Source: Anaerotruncus colihominis
GTDB taxonomy: Bacteria > Bacillota > Clostridia > Oscillospirales > Ruminococcaceae
Reading direction: 5' to 3'
DNA length: 64,000 bases
NCBI GenBank assembly: GCA_025146135.1
Contig: CP102255.1
Location: forward strand, 1,922,001-1,986,000
In this document: one piece after another, positions 51,683 to 59,695 of the stretch
Layout: each line of letters begins with the position of its first letter
Numbering within the stretch: the first letter of the stretch is position 1
Program-made: the position numbers and the translations under genes
Notes under the pieces: model-generated
Seen by the model: only the letters and a program-made list of their open reading frames with translations
What the model was told of the DNA's origin: nothing
Databases searched by the model: none

Positions 51683-53476
51683 TCACAGGATATCCGCCAG
51701 ATAGTCGGCGACTGAAGTGTAAGCCCGGTCCGGCAGCGGCAGACGACCGGCTCTCGGCCGGATGCGCCCCTGTGTCAGGCGGCCGTCCTCCAGCTTTGCG
51801 GTCAGGCGGCACAGATAATGGTGATTGTCCACGCCAGGATAGTCGGCACGGATATGCGATCCCCTGCTTTCTCGGCGCTGGCCAGCGGCCAGCAGGGCGG
51901 CCTCCGTCAGGACAGACAGGTTTCTCAGTTCGAGCCAGCCCAGGTAATCCAAATTGCAGCGCCGCGATTTTGACGCAATGCCAACCTGTCCGAGTTCCCT
52001 GCGGATTTCCCGCACGCCGTCGAGCGCGCAGCGGATTTTTTGTTCATCGCGCACCACATTCAGACCGCTGTCCGCCAGAGACCGAAGCCGCGCCGCCAGT
52101 ATCGGCACGCGCATTTCCTCGACAGGCCTCTCAAAGACCGACTCAAGCTCCGCGACTATTTTTTCGGCCTGTGCGGACAGGTTTCCGGGGCGCGCGGCTC
52201 CCGCCGCGAAGGCGGCGGCCTCCAGGCCGGCGCGGTATCCGTGTGCAAGCATTTCCGTCAGCCCGTCGCCTGCGCGCAAGGCGCCAAACAGGCCGCTGGT
52301 CGTTTCGCCCGCCGCAAACAGCCCTTCAAGGTCCGTCTGCATCCGCTCGTTGATCACGACGCCGCCGTTGCTGTACTCGTTGCCCAACGCAAATTCCAGC
52401 CTGCGTTCCCGCAGGAGCAATTCACGCACCCCGGCAAGGTCGACGCCGTTATAATAGCCCTTTTTATGCCAGCGGGAATAATGCTCCGTAAAGAAATCAA
52501 ACGCCTGGTTGATCTGTTCGTCCGTGTGCATGGAGTAATCGAAAAAGAGGTTCCCATTCATTGTGTCACACGTGGAACCGGTACTCCAGAAATAGCTGTA
52601 AATCAGTTTTTTCAGTTTGTTGCTTCCGGCAACATCATCAAAAGGCGCAGGGATTTCAAGCGTCTTGCCGGTGCGGTCAATCACCTTAAAAGAGAGCGGC
52701 ATAAACACTGGGATTGTAAACAGATAAGGCAGAATGGAACCGCGCAGATACGGCGGCTGGACAGCGGTTGGGATATAAAGCAGAAATTCCATGTCCGCCA
52801 GCCGTGCGCCGGCGCGCAGAGCCATAGCCATACCGTCGCCGGACATTTCGCTGATGGTATTTTTCAGCGTATGCGGCTGAAATCCGCCCGTAGCGAGCAC
52901 CACGCATTTCGCTTCGAACACAATGTAGTCCCCAGTGTAGATATCAAGCCCCAACGCCCCCGCAACCCGTCCGCAGTCGGTCAAAAGCTCCAAAACCATC
53001 ACATCGTCATACACTTTGCAGCCCACGGCGCTTTTAATCCCCTGCTGGATGGTTTTTCCGACAGAGCTTCCGGAAACCGCATACAGGCCGCTTTTTACGA
53101 AAGGGAAATTCTGACCGGCCGCTCTGGACCATTCCAGAAACTGTTTCGTCATCAGCGGCGCTTCGGTTACAAACTGTTCCGCCAGCGCCTGGTCCGACAG
53201 GAAGAATGAAGCCTTCACCACCTTTTCAAACAAAGCCTGCGGCGTATAGCGTTCATCGGCCTGTGCCTCTCCCAGGATATGCCTGGCACTGTAACCGTCC
53301 ACGCCAAATCCGCCGCCGACCATCATCGCGTTTCCGCTGCGCCCGGCTTTCCCTTTTGACACCAGCGCCACGGACATCCCCTTCTGCGTGGCCATAAACG
53401 CCGCTGAAACGGCCGCGCCCGAACCGCCGATGCAAAGCACATCGCAGCTTACGCGGGTAAATTGCGCCGTCCGCAT
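51683..53476 (-). CDS. FAD-dependent oxidoreductase, fumarate reductase/succinate dehydrogenase flavoprotein family
   Basis: 597 aa. N-terminal dinucleotide motif CIGGSGAAVSAA, then KGKAGRSGNAMMVGGGFG, and C-terminal GLFAAGETTSGLFGALRAGDG typical of FrdA/SdhA/aspartate oxidase flavoproteins, with a helical C-terminal domain. It probably oxidises or reduces a C-C bond of the imported acid. GGAGG lies 9 bases before the ATG at 53476; the open frame upstream is inside the ATC-hydrolase gene and is not coding. No signal peptide is seen, so it is cytoplasmic. Confidence 0.88.
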   Translation of the reverse strand: MRTAQFTRVSCDVLCIGGSGAAVSAAFMATQKGMSVALVSKGKAGRSGNAMMVGGGFGVDGYSARHILGEAQADERYTPQALFEKVVKASFFLSDQALAEQFVTEAPLMTKQFLEWSRAAGQNFPFVKSGLYAVSGSSVGKTIQQGIKSAVGCKVYDDVMVLELLTDCGRVAGALGLDIYTGDYIVFEAKCVVLATGGFQPHTLKNTISEMSGDGMAMALRAGARLADMEFLLYIPTAVQPPYLRGSILPYLFTIPVFMPLSFKVIDRTGKTLEIPAPFDDVAGSNKLKKLIYSYFWSTGSTCDTMNGNLFFDYSMHTDEQINQAFDFFTEHYSRWHKKGYYNGVDLAGVRELLLRERRLEFALGNEYSNGGVVINERMQTDLEGLFAAGETTSGLFGALRAGDGLTEMLAHGYRAGLEAAAFAAGAARPGNLSAQAEKIVAELESVFERPVEEMRVPILAARLRSLADSGLNVVRDEQKIRCALDGVREIRRELGQVGIASKSRRCNLDYLGWLELRNLSVLTEAALLAAGQRRESRGSHIRADYPGVDNHHYLCRLTAKLEDGRLTQGRIRPRAGRLPLPDRAYTSVADYLADIL

Positions 53477-53492
53477 GATATGTACCTCCAGA

Positions 53493-53963
53493 TCACTTGT
53501 CATAGGTAAAGTGCATGGCGCACTCGTCGTCCCCCAGGCATTTGTTTTTCGGCCGGTCCAGATGGAACCCAAACCCGCCGTAGAGGATATAGTCAATTTC
53601 GCAGTAATATGAACCGAGCTTGATCCCAAGATCGCCGTACCGTTTCCAGACCTCGTGGAACAGACACTGCTTGACCACGCCGCGCTCGTCCCCATTGATC
53701 CAGCCGCAGTCCGGCATGTCGCGGATGGTAAAATACTTTTCAAAATCGGTCACTTCAACGCCTTTTTCAGCGGCTTCCCGCTTCATGGAGGCAACCCGGT
53801 CCTCACCAAATTCCTTGAGTGCCGCGCGAATCACCTGCGCGCCTTGTTCTTCCCCCATCGCCTCCACAATATGCTTGGCCATATAGTAATAGCATTCCGC
53901 CATCAGCTTGCCGAAGCGCAGGCCCTCGCTCTCGTCATGACGGATGATACCAACTTCGTTCAT
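53493..53963 (-). CDS. L-2-amino-thiazoline-4-carboxylate hydrolase family protein
   Basis: 156 aa. The helical N-terminal half and the C-terminal KQCLFHEVWKRYGDLGIKLG and YCEIDYILYGG blocks fit the ATC hydrolase family (PF14196), with conserved Cys and His residues. The founding enzyme opens a thiazoline ring, but most members are of unknown function. It lies between the TRAP transporter and the flavoprotein in one operon. Start ATG 53963 follows a GGAGAA-type site. Confidence 0.78.
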   Translation of the reverse strand: MNEVGIIRHDESEGLRFGKLMAECYYYMAKHIVEAMGEEQGAQVIRAALKEFGEDRVASMKREAAEKGVEVTDFEKYFTIRDMPDCGWINGDERGVVKQCLFHEVWKRYGDLGIKLGSYYCEIDYILYGGFGFHLDRPKNKCLGDDECAMHFTYDK

Positions 53964-53993
53964 AATAATTCTCCTTTTTTCAATAGCTTAAAA

Positions 53994-55265
53994 TTATACG
54001 TTCATCATGTTGGGCAAAAACAGTGAAATTTGCGGGATAAAACAGACCGCAAGCGTAACGACAATCAAGATCAGCAGGTACGGCAGGATGCTCTTGCTTA
54101 CCTGCATCATGGTCCGCTTGCGCATACCCATGGTCGCGTACAGGTTCAGGCCGAACGGCGGAGTAATATAGGAAATCTGTACACACATCACGCACATAAT
54201 GCCGAACAGGATCGGGTCGATGTTGAAAATTGACAACGTGGGCGCGAGGATCGGTCCTAAAATTACGATCAATGCAATCAAATCCATGAAACAGCCGGCT
54301 ATAAAGAAAATTGCCACCAAAATCAGGATGAATATGACCTTGTTGCTGACATACTCCGCGATCATACCCGAGATCAGCGCCGGAATCTGCTGTGTGGTGA
54401 TCAGCCAGTTGAGTACCGCCGCGCAGGAAATAATAAAAATAATAGAACCGGATGTCTTGAGCGCGCAGTAGGCCTCTTGGGCAATCTGTCCAAGTGTCAG
54501 CGTCTTATAGACGAAAACCTCAATCAGAATCACATAAATCAGGGCAATCGCAGCCGCCTCGGTCGGTGTGGCAAAGCCGAAATAGATCCCGCCCAGTACT
54601 ATAAAGGGATACAGCAAAGCCCAGATGCTCTTTTTCCAGATCTCCTTCTTTTCTTCTTTTGTGTATACCTTTGTGTCCTGAATATTGCTTTTTTTACATT
54701 TAAAATAGATATATACGCACCAAACGGCCGCCAGCAGGATACCGGGGATAAAACCAGCCATGAACTGCTTGCCCACCGAAGTGCCCATGGCAACGCAGAT
54801 CATAATCATCGGCGCGCTCGGAGGGATCAGGATGCCGATCGAACCGCCCGCGGTGATGGACCCTTCCGCCATTTCCTCGGGATAGCCCATCTCAATCAAC
54901 GCCGGGATCATGATGGTGCCGATCGCCACCACCGTCGCCATGCTGGAGCCAGAAATAGCGGCGAAAAACGCGCACGCGCAGATGCCGGCGATCACGCTGC
55001 CGCCCTTGATCGGGCCTAACAGCATGCGCATGACATTGATCAAATGGCCGGAGATACTCCCCTTTGCGGCAATATTGCCTGCCATGATAAAAAACGGGAT
55101 GCCCAACAGCACGAAGTTATTCAACCCATTGAACATCTGTTCCGCAACCAGCATCAACGATATGTCTGAAAATGCGACGATGCCCAATACGGACGAAATC
55201 AGCACGACCAATGAAACTGGGATGCCCAGGATCAGAAGCAGGAAAAACGATATGACAACAATCAT
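53994..55265 (-). CDS. dctM: TRAP transporter large permease DctM
   Basis: 423 aa, about twelve hydrophobic spans. Family segments include LLGIPFFIMAGNIAA (about residue 55), ITAGGSIGILIPPSAPMI (about 140) and the C-terminal YITPPFGLNLY. It is the translocating subunit of a TRAP transporter that imports an organic acid with Na+ or H+. The start overlaps dctQ by 4 bases. Confidence 0.93.
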   Translation of the reverse strand: MIVVISFFLLLILGIPVSLVVLISSVLGIVAFSDISLMLVAEQMFNGLNNFVLLGIPFFIMAGNIAAKGSISGHLINVMRMLLGPIKGGSVIAGICACAFFAAISGSSMATVVAIGTIMIPALIEMGYPEEMAEGSITAGGSIGILIPPSAPMIMICVAMGTSVGKQFMAGFIPGILLAAVWCVYIYFKCKKSNIQDTKVYTKEEKKEIWKKSIWALLYPFIVLGGIYFGFATPTEAAAIALIYVILIEVFVYKTLTLGQIAQEAYCALKTSGSIIFIISCAAVLNWLITTQQIPALISGMIAEYVSNKVIFILILVAIFFIAGCFMDLIALIVILGPILAPTLSIFNIDPILFGIMCVMCVQISYITPPFGLNLYATMGMRKRTMMQVSKSILPYLLILIVVTLAVCFIPQISLFLPNMMNV

Positions 55266-55774
55266 GAAGGCTCCCCCTTCCCCTTCTGTTTCATGGATTT
55301 CATGATATCCGCCAGCTCAAGACAGCATTGCAGCAGAAACCGCAGGGCCATTACACTCAGGCAGACAGGCATCGCCAAAAACGGCACCCACATCGGCAGG
55401 CCCCAGAGGGACGAGGTTTTTGTGCCGATCCGGATGTAATTGGCCAGTTTGATCCATGAATAATAGCTGACCACGCCAATGCAGCCCGCACATAAAAGAT
55501 TTGTCAGCACGCTGACCACGATCCGCGGCAGCTGCGGCAGAGAATCCTTAATCGCGGACATGGCCGGATGAGAGCGGTCCTTGACGGCGATTGCGGCGCC
55601 TAAAAACGTACCGTAAACCATGATGTATTTTCCCAATTCCTGAAGCCAGGAAAGCCCGAATCCAAAAAATTTTCTGGAGAACACCTCAAACACGATGCAG
55701 CATCCCAACAGTAAAAACGGATAAACAAGCAAGATCCGCTCGATCCCATCGATCGCCTGGCTAACCTTTTTCAT
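55262..55774 (-). CDS. dctQ: TRAP transporter small permease DctQ
   Basis: 170 aa with four hydrophobic spans and the conserved SRKFFGFGLSWLQELGKY segment near residue 35. It is the small membrane partner of DctM. It lies 54 bases after dctP, overlaps dctM by 4 bases, and has no other partner in the window. Confidence 0.9.
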   Translation of the reverse strand: MKKVSQAIDGIERILLVYPFLLLGCCIVFEVFSRKFFGFGLSWLQELGKYIMVYGTFLGAAIAVKDRSHPAMSAIKDSLPQLPRIVVSVLTNLLCAGCIGVVSYYSWIKLANYIRIGTKTSSLWGLPMWVPFLAMPVCLSVMALRFLLQCCLELADIMKSMKQKGKGEPS

Positions 55775-55828
55775 AGTTCATACCTCAAAACCTTTCCTCG
55801 GTTCCTTCAGCGTTGAGCCGAACGGTTT

Positions 55829-56890
55829 CTATTTCTTGATGCTCGTGACAAAGTCATAGTACTCCTCGCCGATCAGAGGGACATATTTATCGTACACCGG
55901 CTGTACCAGGTCCCGGAACGCTTGGAATTCCGCATCGGTCAGATGGATTACCTCAACGCCAAGCTCTGTTTCGGCAACTTCATATGCGCCCGCGTCGGAT
56001 TTATTCGCCTCGTCCACCAGGATCGCCTCTACCTCTTTGCAGGATTCCCGCAGGATATCGCGCTGCTCCGGGGAAAGTTTCTGATAAGCTTGATCGGAGA
56101 TAAACAGCGGGCTGAGCTGGAAATAGTGCATGGTGTTGGTAAAGTATTTGGCGACCTCCGTAAATTTCATCATGTTGGAAGCGAAAATACCATTGTCCAG
56201 GCCGTCGATTACATTCTGCTGTAAGGCGGTATAGACTTCTCCAAAGGCAAGCTGCGTTGTGGTAACGCCCATCGTATCAAACGTATCAGCCAAAATAGAA
56301 CCTGTGTTGACACGTATTTTCAGACCTTTGAGATCCTCCGGTGTCCTGACGCTGTGTTTTGTATTCAGGATTCCGCGCGCCGCCATCAGCGGCGTCCCAA
56401 GGAAATGGACGCCCTTTTTTTCCACAATTTCCGCAGTCTTTTGATAATACTCCTCATTGGCGATTACGGAACCAACCTGTTCAAAACTGTCAAAATAAAA
56501 GGGCAGCACGATGCAGTTAAATTCCGGGATGGTTGTTGCCGCCACATTCGCAGAAATAATGCCCATGTCCATTGTTCCGGAGAAGATGGAATCCAACATG
56601 GTTTCCTCACCGCCAAGCTGTCCGTTCGGGTAAATTTCCACAATAACGGCTCCTCCGGTTTTTTCTTCTACCGTTTCTTTAAATAGAACTGCATTCGCAT
56701 GCATGTCCGAAGTGTCAGGAGAAATATGCCCAAACTTTAATGTGATGGGATTTTCAGGGGTTGGATAGCTGTCGGCGCCTGCTGTCTCCGCCGTGCTGGG
56801 GACAACGTCCGGTTGCGCCTTCTCCGCGCATCCTGCAAAAAGGGAACAGACAAGAATCGCTGTGAGCGTGATGCTGATAATCTTTTTCAT
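55829..56890 (-). CDS. dctP: TRAP transporter substrate-binding lipoprotein DctP
   Basis: 353 aa. Signal peptide with lipobox LFAGC (Cys about residue 21), a short linker, then LKFGHISPDTSDMH and NGQLGGEETMLDSIFSGTMDMG, and the key Arg in LKGLKIRV that anchors the carboxylate of the ligand. It is the first gene of the operon after the promoter. AGGAGG lies 6 bases before the ATG at 56890. The ligand is an organic acid of unknown identity. Confidence 0.93.
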   Translation of the reverse strand: MKKIISITLTAILVCSLFAGCAEKAQPDVVPSTAETAGADSYPTPENPITLKFGHISPDTSDMHANAVLFKETVEEKTGGAVIVEIYPNGQLGGEETMLDSIFSGTMDMGIISANVAATTIPEFNCIVLPFYFDSFEQVGSVIANEEYYQKTAEIVEKKGVHFLGTPLMAARGILNTKHSVRTPEDLKGLKIRVNTGSILADTFDTMGVTTTQLAFGEVYTALQQNVIDGLDNGIFASNMMKFTEVAKYFTNTMHYFQLSPLFISDQAYQKLSPEQRDILRESCKEVEAILVDEANKSDAGAYEVAETELGVEVIHLTDAEFQAFRDLVQPVYDKYVPLIGEEYYDFVTSIKK

Positions 56891-56964
56891 AATACGCCTC
56901 CTAAACTTTCTCATGTCTTTCGGATCACCGGATTAACTTTTTTCAGCCCCCTTTTGTTTCTTTA

Positions 56965-56983
56965 TAAGAAATATCATTTCTTA
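56965..56983. promoter_or_regulatory. Candidate IclR operator before dctP
   Basis: TAAGAAAT-ATC-ATTTCTTA is a perfect 8-bp inverted repeat with a 3-base spacer, placed just after the promoter at 57000-57028 and in line with GAAAT/ATTTC-type IclR-family sites. Confidence 0.55.
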
Positions 56984-56999
56984 ATAATTAGTATAAGTG

Positions 57000-57028
57000 A
57001 TTTTAAATGATAAGTAAATATAATTCAA
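57000..57028 (-). promoter_or_regulatory. Promoter of the TRAP/catabolic operon
   Basis: Minus strand TTGAAT-N17-TAAAAT in AT-rich DNA, about 105 bases before dctP. Confidence 0.5.
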
Positions 57029-57100
57029 AACTTTTTTTGTAAAATTTTACACTGTTTTTTAGGCTATAATCAATAAATAAACAACAATAGTTCTATATGC

Positions 57101-57141
57101 GAAACGATCTCCTTTGCTATGATTGCAAAGGAGATCGTTTC
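57101..57141. terminator. Terminator-like hairpin after the IclR gene
   Basis: A 17-bp perfect stem (GAAACGATCTCCTTTGC and complement) with a 7-base loop, 20 bases past the IclR stop. The T-run is poor, but the stem should separate the regulator from the catabolic operon. Confidence 0.65.
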
Positions 57142-57160
57142 ATGTTATTGGATCTTCTAT

Positions 57161-57925
57161 TCATTTTTCATATCCAAGCATTGTGGACGCCTCTTTGGCG
57201 GCGCTTATAAGGGCCTTTAAAAGCTTCTCACGGTTTTGATGCATACGTGCCGACGGTCCCGAAATGCTGATCGCCGCGATCACAGCACCGCTGAAATTAC
57301 GGATTGGAGCCGCATAGCAGACAAGCCCCACCTCGCTTTCTTCCATATCTGAGCCATAGCCATTGGCACGGATCGTTTGCAGGCTCTGTAAAAGCTGCCC
57401 CTGTGACGTAATGGTAGCTGAGGTCAACTTGTTGAATGTCATCTTCTCAAGTGCGGCATACAATCGGTCTTCAGGAAGATAGGCCAGCAGAACTTTTCCC
57501 GTACCTGTGCAATAAGCCGGCATCCGCACCCCGATCTGCGAGGCCATTCGGATAGAGGTGTTGCCGATCTCCTTGCCAACAAATACAATCTCTGTATCGT
57601 CAACAAGTATCGCCAAATGCGAGGTTTCGTTGTTTTCGTCTCGCAATTTTTGCAGAACAGGACGCAGCAGCACCATGAGATCCTGCCGCTCTGAGATATT
57701 GCTCCCAAACCGGACAAATTTCATCCCCAAGCGGTATTTGGCATCCGGGGTTTTATAAACAAACTGTTTGGCCTCCAGAGTATACAGCATACGAAATGCA
57801 CTTGTCTTGCCCATATGCAGCTTTTTGCAGATTTCGGCAAGGCTCAATTCCTCATGGTCGTTTAAAAGATCAAGAATATCCAATGTATTGCTTACAGAGC
57901 TTAATAGATATTGATCCTCTTTCAT
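57161..57925 (-). CDS. IclR-family transcriptional regulator
   Basis: 254 aa. N-terminal winged helix (NTLDILDLLNDHEELSLAE, MGKTSAFRMLYTLEA) and the C-terminal effector domain with AILVDDTEIVFVGK, MPAYCTGTGKVLLAYLP and the ending seen in IclR proteins. Start ATG 57925 has GGTGG 7 bases upstream; an earlier ATG at 57958 has no site. It is upstream of, and same strand as, the TRAP operon and most likely controls it in response to the imported acid or a catabolite. Confidence 0.92.
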   Translation of the reverse strand: MKEDQYLLSSVSNTLDILDLLNDHEELSLAEICKKLHMGKTSAFRMLYTLEAKQFVYKTPDAKYRLGMKFVRFGSNISERQDLMVLLRPVLQKLRDENNETSHLAILVDDTEIVFVGKEIGNTSIRMASQIGVRMPAYCTGTGKVLLAYLPEDRLYAALEKMTFNKLTSATITSQGQLLQSLQTIRANGYGSDMEESEVGLVCYAAPIRNFSGAVIAAISISGPSARMHQNREKLLKALISAAKEASTMLGYEK

Positions 57926-57955
57926 TTTACCGCCACCTGTTCCGTCTCTTTTTTT

Positions 57956-57985
57956 CATTGTAACATAACAATGTAGCCTTTACAA
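57956..57985 (-). promoter_or_regulatory. Promoter of the IclR gene with overlapping palindrome
   Basis: Minus strand TTGTAA-N17-TACAAT (57957-57985). CATTGT-N6-ACAATG (57956-57973) overlaps the -10, and GAATTGTAAA occurs twice just upstream, both possible autoregulatory sites. Confidence 0.6.
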
Positions 57986-58006
57986 TTCCTGGCGTTTACA
58001 ATTCGC

Positions 58007-58050
58007 GAAAAAGGCGGCGGCCCCGCTCTCCAGCAAAACCGCCGCTTTTT
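58007..58050 (-). terminator. Terminator after the NSS-type transporter
   Basis: AAAAAGGCGGCGG ... CCGCCGCTTTTT; on the minus strand the arm is followed by CCTTTTTCG, about 25 bases past the stop. Confidence 0.7.
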
Positions 58051-58072
58051 CTAAATGTCTGCAAGCAGGGCG

Positions 58073-59425
58073 TCAGCCTCCGACTACTCGGGCAATTCCG
58101 ACAATTCCCATAGCCATGACAATCACAATCAGGACAGGCGTAATGATTCGGATACACCACAGCCACGCCTTTTTCAGCTTGAAAGACACACCGTCCGATT
58201 CAATATGCGCCAGCAAACGCTGCGGCCCCCAGATCCATCCGACATAAACACACATGGCAATACCGCCGAGCGGCATCAGAAAATTATCGGTAAGCACACC
58301 CATGAAATCAAAGAATGTATAATTGAAAATCAACATATCGCCAAGCGGTCCGAACGACAAAGAACTTGGCACGCCGAGTAAAAAAATCAAGACCCCAAGC
58401 AAAAACACCGACTTGACACGGCTCCAGTGAAGATCATCCATTGTATAGGAAACAACGCATTCCAGCAGAGCAATCGCCGATGTCAGAGCCGCAAAAAACA
58501 TCAAAACGAAAAATAGAATCGCAAATACAGCGCCCGCAGGCATGTTGCCAAACACATTCGGCAGCGTGCCGAAAATAAGTCCGGGGCCCTGCGCCGGTTC
58601 AAGATTGAACGCAAACACCGCAGGGAAAATCGCAATGCCCGCAAACACTGCGGCCATTGTGTCCAGCCCGGCCACAGTCGCACAACTGCGCGGAATATTT
58701 TCACTGCGCCTGAGATAGCTGCCGTATGTAATCGTGATACCCATACCGAGACTAAGCGAATAGAATACTTGTCCCATAGCAGCCACAATTGAATCGAAGC
58801 TGAAATTGGAATCCGCAGGTGTAAAAATGAAACGAAGTCCGGACATCGCTCCCGGCAATGTTACAGAACGCACAATCAACACAATCAGCAGGATAAACAA
58901 TGCCGGCATCATAACCGAGGACGCCTTTTCAATTCCCTTGGTCCCTTTATAACAAATAAAGCAGGTTAGAGCCATAAATATAAGATGCCATACAACCGGT
59001 TCGACCGGCTGGGCAACGTATGCCGAAAAATCAGCCGGCGCTGAAAAGGTAGTTGCATAGGACGCGATATATTTGAGAATCCAACCGCCGATGACGCTGT
59101 AATAAGACAAAATGATAAAGGCGGAAAGCACGCCCATGACACCGATAAACGTCGTTTTTCTATTGATCGCATGATAAGCGTTGACCGGGTTTTTTTGTGT
59201 CAGCCGGCCAATTGACATCTCTGTAATCATTACCGGCAATCCGAGCGCCAACACAAAGATCAAATATGCCACCAAAAATGGAAAACCGCCGTTGCGTCCC
59301 ATCAGGTATGGAAATTTCCAAAGATTTCCCAAGCCGACAGCCGCTCCGGCTGTCGCCAGAATAAACCCCATTTTGGAAGCCCACTGGCTCCTTACAATTT
59401 TCCCCTTATGCGCTTCATGATTCAT
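58073..59425 (-). CDS. Na+-dependent neurotransmitter/amino-acid symporter family (NSS) transporter
   Basis: 450 aa, about eleven to twelve spans. The first helix has FILATAGAAVGLGNLWKFPY, the Na+/substrate-binding signature of the LeuT fold, followed by NGGFPFLVAYLI. It imports an amino acid or related solute with Na+. The ATG at 59425 has GGAGG about 9 bases upstream, while an ATG at 59431 is too close. Bacterial members with short C-termini such as this one are common; the ligand is unknown. Confidence 0.9.
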   Translation of the reverse strand: MNHEAHKGKIVRSQWASKMGFILATAGAAVGLGNLWKFPYLMGRNGGFPFLVAYLIFVLALGLPVMITEMSIGRLTQKNPVNAYHAINRKTTFIGVMGVLSAFIILSYYSVIGGWILKYIASYATTFSAPADFSAYVAQPVEPVVWHLIFMALTCFICYKGTKGIEKASSVMMPALFILLIVLIVRSVTLPGAMSGLRFIFTPADSNFSFDSIVAAMGQVFYSLSLGMGITITYGSYLRRSENIPRSCATVAGLDTMAAVFAGIAIFPAVFAFNLEPAQGPGLIFGTLPNVFGNMPAGAVFAILFFVLMFFAALTSAIALLECVVSYTMDDLHWSRVKSVFLLGVLIFLLGVPSSLSFGPLGDMLIFNYTFFDFMGVLTDNFLMPLGGIAMCVYVGWIWGPQRLLAHIESDGVSFKLKKAWLWCIRIITPVLIVIVMAMGIVGIARVVGG

Positions 59426-59538
59426 TCGCATTATCCTCCAGCATTTATTATTTCTGATCCGTAAAACGGATTTATTGACTAGACAGACTGATATTCTTCC
59501 TCCTTCTCCTAAAATCATCTAAATATTTCAAATCCCAG

Positions 59539-59554
59539 CCGTCCTGAAGGACGG
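59539..59554 (-). other. Small hairpin in the gap after TIR-STING
   Basis: CCGTCC-TGAA-GGACGG with a tetraloop, about 140 bases past the TIR-STING stop. The 59426-59695 gap otherwise shows the RBS of the NSS gene and no recognisable gene or remnant. Confidence 0.35.
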
Positions 59555-59695
59555 ACAATTCGGATATTATTGGCAACGAGCTTCCCGCTGCGACAGATGA
59601 ATCTCTTTTATTCACATTCGACAGACCGCCGCCGTCTCTATTACCGCAATGCAGCATGGTTATGTGCGCAAGCATAATCTCCGTGCGGACAATCT

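Noticed and set aside
52040-53209. 389-codon open frame on the plus strand
   Set aside because: Antisense to the FAD-dependent oxidoreductase, which has clear flavin-binding motifs.
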